64,000 bases of DNA from Oceanicoccus sp. (GCF_029238675.1 NZ_JAQWFR010000023.1:81347-145346); one strand, 5' to 3'; counted from the stretch's first letter, positions 15,612-25,212 are shown. Numbers and translations are program-made. Notes: a model not told the origin generated them from the sequence alone.

Positions 15612-17942
15612 TTACTTTAAATGAAACAGTTGTATATTGTTGGTGGCACAACTTAAGCCTGCTATTGCAATATAAGCATTGCTTTGATCGGGAAAAGTTA
15701 TGCTGGTTATGTTGTCATTCCAGTAGTCAGCTTGATGATGGCTGATTAATATTGATTGATGGTTGGCTTTAGCGATCAGTGCATGCGGATATTTGTCCTG
15801 GATTGCTGCAGCGGTAAATTCTCTGCTAATAATTTTAGCGATTACCAGAATCTTACTCTGTGACGTTCTTTCAATGCTTGTGATGACGGCTAGAACGCTT
15901 TCATCTGTTGTTGTTTCTTTTTTGTCATCCTCGCTTGCAGTCTTTATTGTTTTAATAAATTGCACAAGGCGGCCTATATCCATGGGTACGCCTAATTTGC
16001 ATTCGATGGTTTGTAAGTGGATAGCCTTATCGTCTTCCATTGCGCACTGCCAGGTGCTTTTACTGGCGGTGGGTTTTTCCGGCAAGTTGCCGACAGGTTG
16101 GCCCGGTTGCAGAGGCCCTTTTTGTTGTAGCGCATACGCATAGTGGTTATAGCCGATGATATCGTCTATGCCGCTATAGGCTTTAAGGTCAATAGCTCTA
16201 TAAAGGGTATAACTTGGTCTAGTGATGCCGGATTCTATGTTTCTAATACTGAGATTAAGTGCACTCAGCATAGGCAGTGTGTTTTCAATAGGGCTATCTG
16301 CTAAAGCTGGTGAGCTATGCTTGTTGCGACGATTCATTCGCAATTTCAGTGCTTCAACATAGTCTTTTTTCACTCGGTTGAAAAAGGCCTGGATGAAAAT
16401 ATAAACAGTGTCGGATTTCGCTTGAAGCTCGGTCTCGTTACTTATAAATAGGGCTGTAGTACTGGTGTCATGTTTAATAGCGAGTAGCTGTTGAGAAGGA
16501 GTTATAGCCGGTAAGCGCGAGCTGATGGCTAATGGTATTGTGCGGATCAGTGCATAATGCTGGTTTAGGTAAGCATGCATTAATCGCTGTTGAGCTGTGG
16601 AAATGCTTAGGTAATCCAGTACGCCAAATAACTGGTAGTGAGTGAATAATCGATTAATCGTTGTTGTTTTAGCTAAGGAGTAGGCATGTCGCTTAATGGT
16701 GAGCTGCTGGGGTTCATAGTGAGATAGTACGTGGTAAAGTTTATTAACTGTTTTTATTGAGGCAGCTGAAACTCGTGCGTGTAATGCAACAGACAATAGT
16801 TGCTCCATGGTCAGGCAGTCAATTAATGTAAAGGCGACTTGATTGGCCAGTTTGCGTTGCGGGCCATAAACCACATTAGCGGATTCATAAAGGTCGGCAT
16901 AGATCTGTTTATAACCGGTAATTAAGTGTTTGAGGCTATTGAGTGAGCCGTCTACCATAGAAGCTCGTTTCTCATCATCATAAATGGAAGGTTTGCGTTC
17001 GATCATTGCGATAAGGGATTTGGCCTTCTCGCTAAGTGCTGGGAAATAGCTGTCGAGTAGCGCTAAGCGTTTGCTATTGGATAAGGGGGTTTTGGAAAGC
17101 TTGGCAAGGTCTTGTTCAGCTTTGGCAAAAAGGTTGCTAAGGGGTTTGCCTTTGGTATTAAAAAGTTTTTCAACTTTTTTTGGAGTGATTGTGTTGCCGC
17201 AGTCTTTTTTGCTTTTTAAGCTTGGCAGAATAAATTCCAGAGCCAGTTTTCTTTCAGGTAAAGTGCGCCCAAGGTATTCGTCGAGCTCGGCTTTGGATTG
17301 ATCCATTTTAGCCAGAACCTTTTGCGATAGGGCCTTACCCTTGGCTTTTAATGTTGCTGTGATAATGGAAAGCTTGCTGCCATCCATATCGGACATCGGC
17401 TTTGGCTGTAAAGCCGTTTCTGTTTCACCTTCGGCATGTGCTTCCTCTTGAGCAATGGTTACTACAATCTGTTCCAGAGTCTGCTCAAAGACCTTTGATT
17501 TATCGGTCTCGCTAATGGTTTTACGGGCAGGGGAGTCGTTAAGCCTGTTATTGATAATGCCCAGCTTTTTGGGGCTTTCTGTTTCACTGGGGCTAAATGT
17601 CCCCGCCACTGATTGCTCGCTTAGCAGCTTGGAAAAGTCTCTGGTGGTGATGACTTCGGCTTTTTCAATCTTAGGCTCTGCAATCTCAGCTTCTTTGCGG
17701 TTAACAGCTTGCGGATCATTTCTTTCGTCTTCAGCTTGGTTTAAAGCTGAATCTAATGCACTCTCATCGACAAAGAGGGCGTCAGCGTATTCGTCTTTGG
17801 TTTCTATGGTAATTTCATAGTCTGAGTAATCTTTGATGGGCACTGAGGCAGCCGCTTCTAACAAGCCTTGTTTATCTTCGCTATTCTCTTCATAGCCCTT
17901 TGACGTTACGGCTTTGGGCTTTGGTTTTTGCTTGTCGCTCAT
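15612..17942 (-). CDS. Large cytoplasmic protein of unknown function (776 aa)
   Basis: No signal peptide or membrane segment. Residues 1 to about 200 are acidic, Lys/Glu/Ser-rich and probably disordered. From about 230 on it is mostly helical: KRLALLDSYFPALSEKAKSL near 300, RKLANQVAFTLIDCLTMEQL near 370, and ELQAKSDTVYIFIQAFFNRV near 520. The last 150 residues look beta-rich (STWQCAMEDDKAIHLQTIEC, MDIGRLVQFI, ITSIERTSQSKILVIAKIIS). The W...ED...L...IGRLV spacing faintly recalls proteobacterial PilZ-like c-di-GMP-binding proteins with a helical front half, but the PilZ RxxxR motif is not evident. Weak ribosome site. Function not assigned; the nearby c-di-GMP enzyme makes the idea worth testing. 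Confidence 0.6.
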   Translation of the reverse strand: MSDKQKPKPKAVTSKGYEENSEDKQGLLEAAASVPIKDYSDYEITIETKDEYADALFVDESALDSALNQAEDERNDPQAVNRKEAEIAEPKIEKAEVITTRDFSKLLSEQSVAGTFSPSETESPKKLGIINNRLNDSPARKTISETDKSKVFEQTLEQIVVTIAQEEAHAEGETETALQPKPMSDMDGSKLSIITATLKAKGKALSQKVLAKMDQSKAELDEYLGRTLPERKLALEFILPSLKSKKDCGNTITPKKVEKLFNTKGKPLSNLFAKAEQDLAKLSKTPLSNSKRLALLDSYFPALSEKAKSLIAMIERKPSIYDDEKRASMVDGSLNSLKHLITGYKQIYADLYESANVVYGPQRKLANQVAFTLIDCLTMEQLLSVALHARVSAASIKTVNKLYHVLSHYEPQQLTIKRHAYSLAKTTTINRLFTHYQLFGVLDYLSISTAQQRLMHAYLNQHYALIRTIPLAISSRLPAITPSQQLLAIKHDTSTTALFISNETELQAKSDTVYIFIQAFFNRVKKDYVEALKLRMNRRNKHSSPALADSPIENTLPMLSALNLSIRNIESGITRPSYTLYRAIDLKAYSGIDDIIGYNHYAYALQQKGPLQPGQPVGNLPEKPTASKSTWQCAMEDDKAIHLQTIECKLGVPMDIGRLVQFIKTIKTASEDDKKETTTDESVLAVITSIERTSQSKILVIAKIISREFTAAAIQDKYPHALIAKANHQSILISHHQADYWNDNITSITFPDQSNAYIAIAGLSCATNNIQLFHLK

Positions 17943-18137
17943 GATTATAAATAGTCAGCACTTGATCCAATTAGGCTCCTTTAAATATAGCAATGAATCC
18001 CTGTTTATGTTGTTTTTAAGTATGATGTTTTGAGGGTTATGCGCTTTTGTGAGAGCTGGTTCGATGGGGTTTGTGTTGTGCGTCACAAAGGATTGATTTT
18101 GCTACATATATGGCAGGAAGCTGGTTTGCGCTAAGCC

Positions 18138-19064
18138 TTAAGAGGACTTGCCTTTTTTTCGATTTTTCTTTCTGGCCGCTTTTTTGGCCTCTTTTTCCGC
18201 GATAAGTTGTTTGACAATAACCGTTTCACGCTCGGTTTCTTCCGGGTTTTCCAGTGTAATGCGGCCCAGGGTTCCCGATCTTAATTCATTCAGCAGAATG
18301 GTTGATATTTTTTCAAGATCGACTTTTCCCCCAGCTCGTAAGCAGCCACGTTTTTTCCCGATTAATTCTAAAAAATCCAGTTCAGTCGTAGGGAGTTCGT
18401 CCAACTGATAGCGAGCCATTAGTAATGAAGGGTAGTGCTTAAGCAAAAAATCAGCTGCAAAAAAAGCCACATCATCATAGCTCATGGCAGTATCTTTAAT
18501 AGCCCCTGTTGTAGCCAGCCGATAGCTGCCTTTTTCACTTTCTACCTTGGGCCAAAGCATTCCCGGGGTATCAAATAGCATAATGCCATTTCTAAGATTA
18601 ATGCGCTGCTGACCTTTGGTAACAGCGGGCTCATTACCGGTTTTAGCTATAGTTTTGCCAGCCAGGGTGTTTATCAGAGTTGATTTCCCAACATTGGGAA
18701 TCCCCATTATCATCACATGAATATCGTTGTGCCCTTGGTCTTTTCCTGGCAGCATTTTACGGCAGAGGTCGATAAGGCCCTGGGTTTTTTCAGGTTGCTC
18801 AGTGGTTAGTGCAAGGGCTTTAACACCTTTTTTCTTATCCAGATAGTCAATCCATTGTTGGGTCATCACGGGGTCGGCCAGGTCACTCTTGGTGAGGACT
18901 TTGATGCAGGGCTTGTCACCACGCAGTTTTGCGATCATGGGGTTTTCGCTGCTAAAGGGAATTCTGGCGTCTAGCACCTCAATAATAAGGTGGATTTGCG
19001 GCAGGATTTCTTCAACCTGCTTGCGTGCCTTGTTCATATGGCCGGGAAACCATTGAATACTCAT
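18138..19064 (-). CDS. ylqF: Ribosome biogenesis GTPase YlqF/RbgA family
   Basis: 308 residues, circularly permuted GTPase that assists late large-subunit maturation. The order of motifs is permuted as expected: G4 TKSDLAD at about residue 58, then G1 GIPNVGKSTLIN at about 123, then G3 DTPGMLWPK. The N-terminus MSIQWFPGHMNKARKQVEEI is the family signature. A Lys-rich C-terminal tail (KEAKKAARKKNRKKGKSS) suggests RNA contact. The GGDEF/EAL gene is 33 bp upstream on the same strand. Confidence 0.93.
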   Translation of the reverse strand: MSIQWFPGHMNKARKQVEEILPQIHLIIEVLDARIPFSSENPMIAKLRGDKPCIKVLTKSDLADPVMTQQWIDYLDKKKGVKALALTTEQPEKTQGLIDLCRKMLPGKDQGHNDIHVMIMGIPNVGKSTLINTLAGKTIAKTGNEPAVTKGQQRINLRNGIMLFDTPGMLWPKVESEKGSYRLATTGAIKDTAMSYDDVAFFAADFLLKHYPSLLMARYQLDELPTTELDFLELIGKKRGCLRAGGKVDLEKISTILLNELRSGTLGRITLENPEETERETVIVKQLIAEKEAKKAARKKNRKKGKSS

Positions 19065-19097
19065 TGTGACTTTCTCATTGTTATTGTGTGGGTATTA

Positions 19098-21542
19098 TCA
19101 AGCAGAAGCTCTGCGTATATTATCAAGATTAAATTCATCGCAAAACTGTTCCAATTCTGATGATGGCAATGGACGGCTGAAGTAATACCCCTGGCCATAA
19201 TCGCAACCACAGGATTCCAGGAATTGCAGTTGCTCTTCGGTTTCTACACCTTCGGCTACCACTTCATAGTTTAACTTATGAGCCATGGCGATAACCGCGG
19301 CAGTTATTTCCATATCTTCTTTATCAGCCGGGATATCCATAACAAAAGAACGATCAACTTTGACAATATTAACGGGCAGTCGTTTTAAGTAGCCCAGTGA
19401 GGAGTAACCGGTACCAAAGTCGTCAATGGAGATTAATATGCCCAGGGCTTTCAATGCTTCCAATTTTTTCAATGCATCTTCAAGGTTTTCCATTAATACG
19501 GTTTCAGTAAGTTCAACTTCAAACTGGCCGGGCTTTAGCTGGTAGCGTTTAAGGTTGGACTGGATGAAGTGGATAAGTTCATCGTCCTGGAATTGGAGCA
19601 CCGACAGGTTGACCGTCATGACGACATCTTCATCGATTAAGCCGCTATCACACATTGAACGAAGTTGTTGGCAGGCCTCAGAGATAACCCAGCGCCCCAG
19701 CGGAATAATAAGCCCCGTCTCTTCTGCGGCAGGAATGAATTCCAGGGGGCTTACAAAGCCGCGCTCCTGGTTCTGCCAGCGTATTAAGGCTTCAAAACCC
19801 GTTAGGCGGCCGTCTGTTATATTAATTTGCGGCTGGTATACCAGGTGGAACTCTCTGGCATCCAGAGCCAGGCGTAAATCCTGAATTAACTGTAGGTGGT
19901 TGATCAGCTGGGTATTCATTTCTGAAGTAAAGAACTGGTAATTGTTACGACCCTGGTCTTTTGCCCGGTAGAGTGCAAGGTCGGCGTTTTTGATCAAGTC
20001 TTCTGCAGTATCGCTATTTTCAGGTGCCATGGCTATGCCGGCGCTGGCGGTAATTCTGATCTCGGTTTCGTTAAGTGTAATAGAGGACTTTAAGGTCTCA
20101 ATAATTTTCTTGGCAACCTGGGATGCCGCCAGCGAACTGCTGATACCCGGTAAAATAATAGCGAACTCATCGCCACCCAATCTGGCAACGGTGTCGCTGG
20201 CGCGTACACACTGCTGTAGTCGTTCGGCGATTATGGTGAGTAGGGCATCACCAGAGTCATGGCCTAACGAGTCATTAACATTTTTAAAATTATCGAGGTC
20301 AAGCAATATAAGCCCAAGGCAATGACCTTCACGTTTTAGGTTGCTAATCACATGTTCCAGGCGATTTCTAAATAAACGTCGATTGGCCAGGCCTGTCAGA
20401 GTGTCGTAGAAAGCCATTTGCTCAAGTTGAACCTGGGCATTTTTGATCTCAGTAATATCGTTGATAGTGCCCAGATACCCCAGTACTTCTGCATCGTTAC
20501 TGGTGAGTAGGCCTACGTGGCCACTAATCCACTTAATGGTGCCATTTTGCAAGCGGCAGTTGATATTGATGGCCTGATTGTTGGAGAGCATTGAGCGCCA
20601 GCTATTCTCTATCAGTGCCTTATCATCTTTGTGAATCACAGATAGCCAGCTATTTTCGATTATCGCGTTATTGGAAAGTCCGGTTATATGTGACAGCTCA
20701 TCATTGGCGTAGACAGTATTGCCTTCGGTATCCAGTTGGAAGATACCCACTTTGGATGAGGCGCTAATTAAGCGAAATTTTTCTTCACTCTCCCGCAGTT
20801 CGACATCTTCCTGTTCTATAACATCTAGCATAAGGTTAAACGAATCTACTACGCGGCCCACTTCATCATTGTGTTGTTTGTTTGCTCGGCGTGAATAGTC
20901 TTCTTCTTCCGCTATGGATTGTGCAGTTAATCCCAAGGCATGGAGTGGGCCTGATATCCAGCGTGAAAAAATTTTCGATAGCCAAAATGCAATAAACACA
21001 GCAAACATGGACGCGATAATCATCACGTAAACATAGTTGGTTTGCCGGTCTTGTAGTTCTTCGGTGTTGGATCGTAGATAGATATAGCCGATGATGCTGC
21101 TGTCCAACAAGATAGGCTGGACCAGCTCAACATATTGATGGTTTGCTGAGTCTATCAGGAGCGCGTTGGTGGGCGCATAGTTGGGGCAGTTAACGGCATC
21201 GTTGGGGTAGGTTGCCAGGCGTGTGGTAGCGCCGGGTTCCAGCGCGTTGTCATCCACTTTGTAAATGCAGGCAGCAACAACAGCTTTTTGAAGCGAGAGG
21301 CTCTTAAGGTTGTTGTTAGCGAGTTCCAGGTCATCAAAGACGATAGCAGCTGAACTTCGGTTGCCGATTACCGAGGCCAGTACTACTAATTCATTTTTTA
21401 GAATCTCTTCAAAGTTGTAGCGATCGTAAAAAATGATAGCAATCATAGCTACAACCAAACTGACCAGGCTAATAATGACACAAAACAGTGTCAGCTTTTT
21501 TGCTATAGGTAAATCCCTGAATGACTGCGAAGAAATAGGCAT
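19098..21542 (-). CDS. CHASE8-HAMP-PAS-GGDEF-EAL inner-membrane c-di-GMP enzyme
   Basis: 814 residues. Transmembrane helix 1 is at about 17-40, the periplasmic CHASE8-like sensor at 41-165, helix 2 at about 169-193, HAMP at 190-245, PAS at 255-370, GGDEF at 375-545, EAL at 555-805. The cyclase signature GGDEF (456-460) and the I-site RASD (447-450, five residues before GGDEF) are intact. The EAL part has FEALIRW (584-586 EAL), ETVLMEN and DDFGTGYSSLGYL, so a phosphodiesterase is also plausible. The sensor half resembles YfiN/TpbB, and the gene for a YfiR-like protein lies 15 bp upstream, so YfiR probably controls it. Confidence 0.92.
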   Translation of the reverse strand: MPISSQSFRDLPIAKKLTLFCVIISLVSLVVAMIAIIFYDRYNFEEILKNELVVLASVIGNRSSAAIVFDDLELANNNLKSLSLQKAVVAACIYKVDDNALEPGATTRLATYPNDAVNCPNYAPTNALLIDSANHQYVELVQPILLDSSIIGYIYLRSNTEELQDRQTNYVYVMIIASMFAVFIAFWLSKIFSRWISGPLHALGLTAQSIAEEEDYSRRANKQHNDEVGRVVDSFNLMLDVIEQEDVELRESEEKFRLISASSKVGIFQLDTEGNTVYANDELSHITGLSNNAIIENSWLSVIHKDDKALIENSWRSMLSNNQAININCRLQNGTIKWISGHVGLLTSNDAEVLGYLGTINDITEIKNAQVQLEQMAFYDTLTGLANRRLFRNRLEHVISNLKREGHCLGLILLDLDNFKNVNDSLGHDSGDALLTIIAERLQQCVRASDTVARLGGDEFAIILPGISSSLAASQVAKKIIETLKSSITLNETEIRITASAGIAMAPENSDTAEDLIKNADLALYRAKDQGRNNYQFFTSEMNTQLINHLQLIQDLRLALDAREFHLVYQPQINITDGRLTGFEALIRWQNQERGFVSPLEFIPAAEETGLIIPLGRWVISEACQQLRSMCDSGLIDEDVVMTVNLSVLQFQDDELIHFIQSNLKRYQLKPGQFEVELTETVLMENLEDALKKLEALKALGILISIDDFGTGYSSLGYLKRLPVNIVKVDRSFVMDIPADKEDMEITAAVIAMAHKLNYEVVAEGVETEEQLQFLESCGCDYGQGYYFSRPLPSSELEQFCDEFNLDNIRRASA

Positions 21543-21557
21543 GGTTATCGGTTCTGC

Positions 21558-22091
21558 TTATGTAACTATTTTGGCAATTTCAAGCAAATTGCCACTGATC
21601 TCAAAGCCAAGCTGTTTTGCCTTGGTCAGATTGATCTGGAATTGAACATTGTTATTGGCAACCACAAGGCTGATAAGGCCGCCATCGGTGAGGAATGATT
21701 GGTTTTCTCCTACAGTCAATATGGATTGATCACTTTGTTCGATCAGCTGGATCTCATCGGCGTGAGCATTAGGGATAAAGAGTATATGACAATTTGACCT
21801 GTCGTCGTCGGCCTTAAGATAGTTGATTGTTATTTCGCGACCTTTGGCCTTTCTTGAGGATAGCTTATTAAGGTGGCCATCAAAGGGATTGGCGCGATAG
21901 ACGCAGATATTAGTGGTGGTAGATGATAATAATTTGGAAGCTGGCCAGTTTATAAATTTGATCAGGTTGTAGAGATAGGCAGCCTTGATTTTGTATTCTC
22001 GGGAGACGACATCATCACTTGCCAAAGCGGATGTCGGTATAAATGCCACCAAGTATAGATAGCAGGTTATGAATGTGCTTGGCTTATACAT
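21558..22091 (-). CDS. yfiR: YfiR-family periplasmic protein
   Basis: 177 residues with signal peptide (FITCYLYLVAFIPTSALA). The mature N-terminus YKIKAAYLYNLIKFINWPAS and the ICVYRANPF segment are typical of the YfiR/DUF4154 family. The ILTVGENQSFLTDGGLISLV and NLTKAKQLGFEISGNLLEIA stretches complete the domain. In Pseudomonas YfiR represses the CHASE8 diguanylate cyclase YfiN from the periplasm. Here the partner is the downstream PAS-GGDEF-EAL enzyme. No YfiB lipoprotein gene is adjacent. Confidence 0.88.
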   Translation of the reverse strand: MYKPSTFITCYLYLVAFIPTSALASDDVVSREYKIKAAYLYNLIKFINWPASKLLSSTTTNICVYRANPFDGHLNKLSSRKAKGREITINYLKADDDRSNCHILFIPNAHADEIQLIEQSDQSILTVGENQSFLTDGGLISLVVANNNVQFQINLTKAKQLGFEISGNLLEIAKIVT

Positions 22092-22388
22092 GATGTCTTG
22101 AGTGCCTATACCTGTCCATAGCTATTATTCATTATAATTCAATAAGTTACTGGCGATAGCTGCCAAAATACATAGTTTTATCCGGTAGATAAAGTAACAA
22201 GCAATTAAGGCTTATCGTATTGGTCGGCATTACTCGTTTATTGAGCGCATAATGCGTTCAGGTAGCTTTTAGTCATTATAAAAAACTAAGTTTAGCTAAC
22301 TCTGACTTATTTGCTTGGTTTCTTGCTATAAATGAACAATATTTCACTCTTTCTAAGATCCCATAAAAAATGATATGACCTTAAAAAT

Positions 22389-23570
22389 TTACTCTTTAGT
22401 TATAAATTCTAAAATCTTTTCCGCCTGATCTTTGCCGTCCTTGTAACCCAGGTTAATGAGGTGCTGGCAGAACTTAGGCGTAAATAGTAAATAGCTTGAA
22501 ATATTGACGCCGCCGCTACTGGCGCCACCGCCGCTAACCCTTAAAAATGTTTTAATACTAGTGGGTAGCTCTTTAAAGTGTTCGTCGGCCAGGGCGTCAA
22601 TATCTTCTGAAGGTGAAATAACATGAATATCAACAGGGCGTAAGGTCCTGCCTTCCTGATTAGTGATCTCACTGTTACTAATATTCAGTAATTGGTTCAT
22701 TTGTTCCAGCAACTCAATATCGGTTTCCAGGCTATCCACAAAGGCGCTATTTAGCAGGTGCCCGATGACCTGGCCAAAGGCCGGGGAGTGGATACGACTA
22801 TAGGGTCGGTCGTAATTTCGTTTGTGGCCTGTGGTGCTGATAATTAATACTTTTTTTGCACCCAGATGCAGAGCAGGGCTAATGGGGGCTAGTTGTCTTA
22901 AGGCACCGTCGCCATAGTAGTTTCGACCAATGCGTTGTGGTGGGAAAATAGTGGGGATGGCCGTTGATGCCAGTAAATGCCGTAATTGCAAGGGGGTTGG
23001 AATGCCTTGCCGACGCCAGCGCTGCCAGTCTGCATTCTCGGGCCCGCCCTGGTAAAAGCTCACTGAGACTGTTTCGGTATAGTTCATGGCGGTTACACAT
23101 ACTGCAGAGAGTTTGCCATCTTTGATGTTGCGGCCAATACCTGAGAAATCTATTTTATCCCTTAGAAATTGTTTTAAAGGGGCATTATCCAACAGCGCTA
23201 CAGGGCGACCAATGGCGATACCGGAATTAAATAACGATGCCAGAAGCCGCCAGGCATTACGAAAAATGCCTGACCAGTCACTGCGATAGACATGTTCTGT
23301 GCCTAGTGATAACCAGAGTTGTTCCAGCCAGGCACAACTCTGGTGGAAGGTTTGCTCTCTACTGGCAATGGCCACAGCATTCAGTGCGCCGGCGGAAGTT
23401 CCACAGAAAATGGGGAAAGGGTGGTCGTATTGGTCACGGGTGATTTCTGCAAGTGCTTTCAGTACACCGACTTGATAAGCGGCCCGAGCGCCGCCACCGG
23501 GCATGATTAACGCCGTACCGGTATTGGCAACCAGCGGTGTGCTGCCGGAGTCTTCTTTGGTTTGATTCAT
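22389..23570 (-). CDS. Patatin-like phospholipase family protein
   Basis: 393 residues, cytoplasmic Ser-Asp dyad hydrolase. The oxyanion motif PGGGARAAYQVGVL is at about 24-37, the nucleophile GTSAG at 57-61 (Ser59), and the Asp in YYGDGALRQ near 220. Family members hydrolyse lipid acyl esters; the substrate here is unknown. The ATG lacks a good Shine-Dalgarno and sits directly beside a 14-bp tandem repeat. A 297-bp gap without features follows its stop. Confidence 0.88.
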   Translation of the reverse strand: MNQTKEDSGSTPLVANTGTALIMPGGGARAAYQVGVLKALAEITRDQYDHPFPIFCGTSAGALNAVAIASREQTFHQSCAWLEQLWLSLGTEHVYRSDWSGIFRNAWRLLASLFNSGIAIGRPVALLDNAPLKQFLRDKIDFSGIGRNIKDGKLSAVCVTAMNYTETVSVSFYQGGPENADWQRWRRQGIPTPLQLRHLLASTAIPTIFPPQRIGRNYYGDGALRQLAPISPALHLGAKKVLIISTTGHKRNYDRPYSRIHSPAFGQVIGHLLNSAFVDSLETDIELLEQMNQLLNISNSEITNQEGRTLRPVDIHVISPSEDIDALADEHFKELPTSIKTFLRVSGGGASSGGVNISSYLLFTPKFCQHLINLGYKDGKDQAEKILEFITKE

Positions 23571-23620
23571 AGGTATGGGTTCTTAGGTATGGTTTCTGAG
23601 GTATGGTTTCTTAGGTGTAG
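23571..23620 (-). repeat. 14-bp tandem repeat in the patatin gene leader
   Basis: AGGTATGGGTTCTT, AGGTATGGTTTCTG, AGGTATGGTTTCTT and a partial AGGTGTAG follow each other and abut the start codon of the patatin gene (on the minus strand they lie immediately 5' of ATG). Confidence 0.9.
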
Positions 23621-23728
23621 TTATTACTGTATTTTTTATATGGTACTTGCAGTTTAACGGCATATTGCTTATTTTCCAGCTTTCGTACAGTCATTGTTGA
23701 TGATTACTGATAGGGCCGGATTTTCGCT

Positions 23729-24040
23729 ATGCGTTTTTATTCACTGGATAAACTGATCAACCTCCACGACAGCTATCGCAAGGTTTTTAAAATTGATCAA
23801 TATAATTTGATTTTATTGCAAGTGGATGGCGAGCGTTATTTACTGGAAAGTACCTGTCCCCACCGTGGTCATCCTATATCCGAGTCAGATATCGTTGGTT
23901 CGAGTTTGCGTTGTTCACTGCATGGCTACCAGTTTGATATTGCCAGCGGTGATTTAATAGCTGCGACTGAAGAGCCATGCCGTGGTCTTAAAACCTATGA
24001 GTTGATCTATCAGGGGACTGAGGTCGGTGTGGTGCTTTAA
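23729..24040 (+). CDS. Rieske-type [2Fe-2S] ferredoxin
   Basis: 103 residues, a single Rieske domain. Cluster ligands are in CPHRGHPISESDI and CSLHGYQFD (CxH...CxxH). It has no signal or membrane segment, so it is a soluble electron carrier or a subunit of an oxygenase. It stands between divergent patatin and convergent roxA; its stop overlaps the roxA stop on the opposite strand. Partner unknown. Confidence 0.88.
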   Translation: MRFYSLDKLINLHDSYRKVFKIDQYNLILLQVDGERYLLESTCPHRGHPISESDIVGSSLRCSLHGYQFDIASGDLIAATEEPCRGLKTYELIYQGTEVGVVL

Positions 24041-25191
24041 TTGGCTGGCGTCTCTTCTATATAGAGGCTGCCTTGACGAATAAGTTGTTGGATCAGCTTA
24101 ATGCTTTGTGTGTCTGTAGGCAGTGCCGGGGTAGGGTAGTGATCGTTATTGGCAAGCAGTAATGCTGTTTCTAATGAGCTGTTATAGGCTTCGCCATTAA
24201 CATAAAGTGTTGCACTGCCATTGCTTTGGGTATAGGCGAACCTGGAGCTATTGTCCCGATAAAGGTACTCATGCTGTAACAGTTGTTCACTGTAATTATT
24301 GATTTCATATGACCTGTCATTATCTTCAGGGTATTTCTCGCTAGTCATAAAGCGACCAAACCATTCAGCGATAGCTTGTTTATCTTCAGTAAAATGTTTG
24401 AGTAGTGACTGAATTTTTTCTATGGTTGCGTCAGTAATTTCACCGGGGTGTTGTTGCCGTTTTAATTGTGGGTCACTATAGCGGTCTTGTTCATTGAGCA
24501 GACTTATTTGATGATCACAAAAATCCGATAGCATTTCGCTATAGCTGGGCGCTCTAAAACCGATAGAGTAGGTCATGCAGTCATTGTCGAGGGAGGTGCC
24601 TCTATGACCATAACCCGGTGGCACATAAAGCATATCACCCGGGTTTAATACCCATTCCTCTTCGACCTGAAAATCTAACAATAAACGCAGCTGTTCGTTA
24701 TCTTGTATTTGGCTTTTATGATCGGATTTGGGGCCCAGCTGCCATTGACGGGTGCCAGCTCCCTGTAACAGGAATACATCGTAGTTATCGACATGAGCTG
24801 GAATACCACCGTTTACAGGCGCATAACTCACCATGATGTCGTCTATGCGCCAGTTGGGAATAAATCTAAAATAATCTAACAGTTTGGCTACATCTGGATC
24901 ATAATGATCCACTGCCTGTACCAGTAGGGTCCAGTCCTTATCAGGTAGTGAGGTAAATACATCTTCATCAAAAGGTCCGTGTGCCAGCTCGTAATTGCCA
25001 TTTCTATTGACAACTATTCTGGACTCCACTTCCTCTTCGCAAGCCAGGCCGGCAAGTTCGTCCGGTGATAATGGCGACTGTATATCAGGAATCGCTTGCC
25101 TGATCAGTAAAGGTTTTTGCTGCCAATAATGTTGAAGAAAGTCGTCTGCATCGAAGTTATTAATAACGATTATCTCCTCATACCTCGTCAT
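24037..25191 (-). CDS. roxA: Ribosomal protein L16 arginine 3-hydroxylase (RoxA/YcfD), cupin
   Basis: JmjC/cupin 2-oxoglutarate and Fe(II) oxygenase of 384 residues that hydroxylates an arginine of L16. DFLQHYWQQKPLLIRQAIPD and LSPDELAGLACEEEVESRIV are family hallmarks; metal-binding HVDNYDVFLLQGAGTRQWQLG and GYGHRGTSLD lie in the cupin core. It follows purB by 32 bp in the same direction. The only ATG in a suitable place is inside a palindromic repeat (25187-25212), so either the repeat supplies the start or a non-ATG start just after GAGGAG is used. Confidence 0.9.
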   Translation of the reverse strand: MTRYEEIIVINNFDADDFLQHYWQQKPLLIRQAIPDIQSPLSPDELAGLACEEEVESRIVVNRNGNYELAHGPFDEDVFTSLPDKDWTLLVQAVDHYDPDVAKLLDYFRFIPNWRIDDIMVSYAPVNGGIPAHVDNYDVFLLQGAGTRQWQLGPKSDHKSQIQDNEQLRLLLDFQVEEEWVLNPGDMLYVPPGYGHRGTSLDNDCMTYSIGFRAPSYSEMLSDFCDHQISLLNEQDRYSDPQLKRQQHPGEITDATIEKIQSLLKHFTEDKQAIAEWFGRFMTSEKYPEDNDRSYEINNYSEQLLQHEYLYRDNSSRFAYTQSNGSATLYVNGEAYNSSLETALLLANNDHYPTPALPTDTQSIKLIQQLIRQGSLYIEETPAN

Positions 25192-25212
25192 TCCCGCCTG
25201 CGCGGGGACGAC
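25187..25212. repeat. REP-like palindrome, family A, between purB and roxA
   Basis: GTCATTCCCGCCTGCGCGGG followed by GACGAC, an imperfect palindrome of the same family as at 3168. It overlaps the annotated start codon of roxA. Confidence 0.85.
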
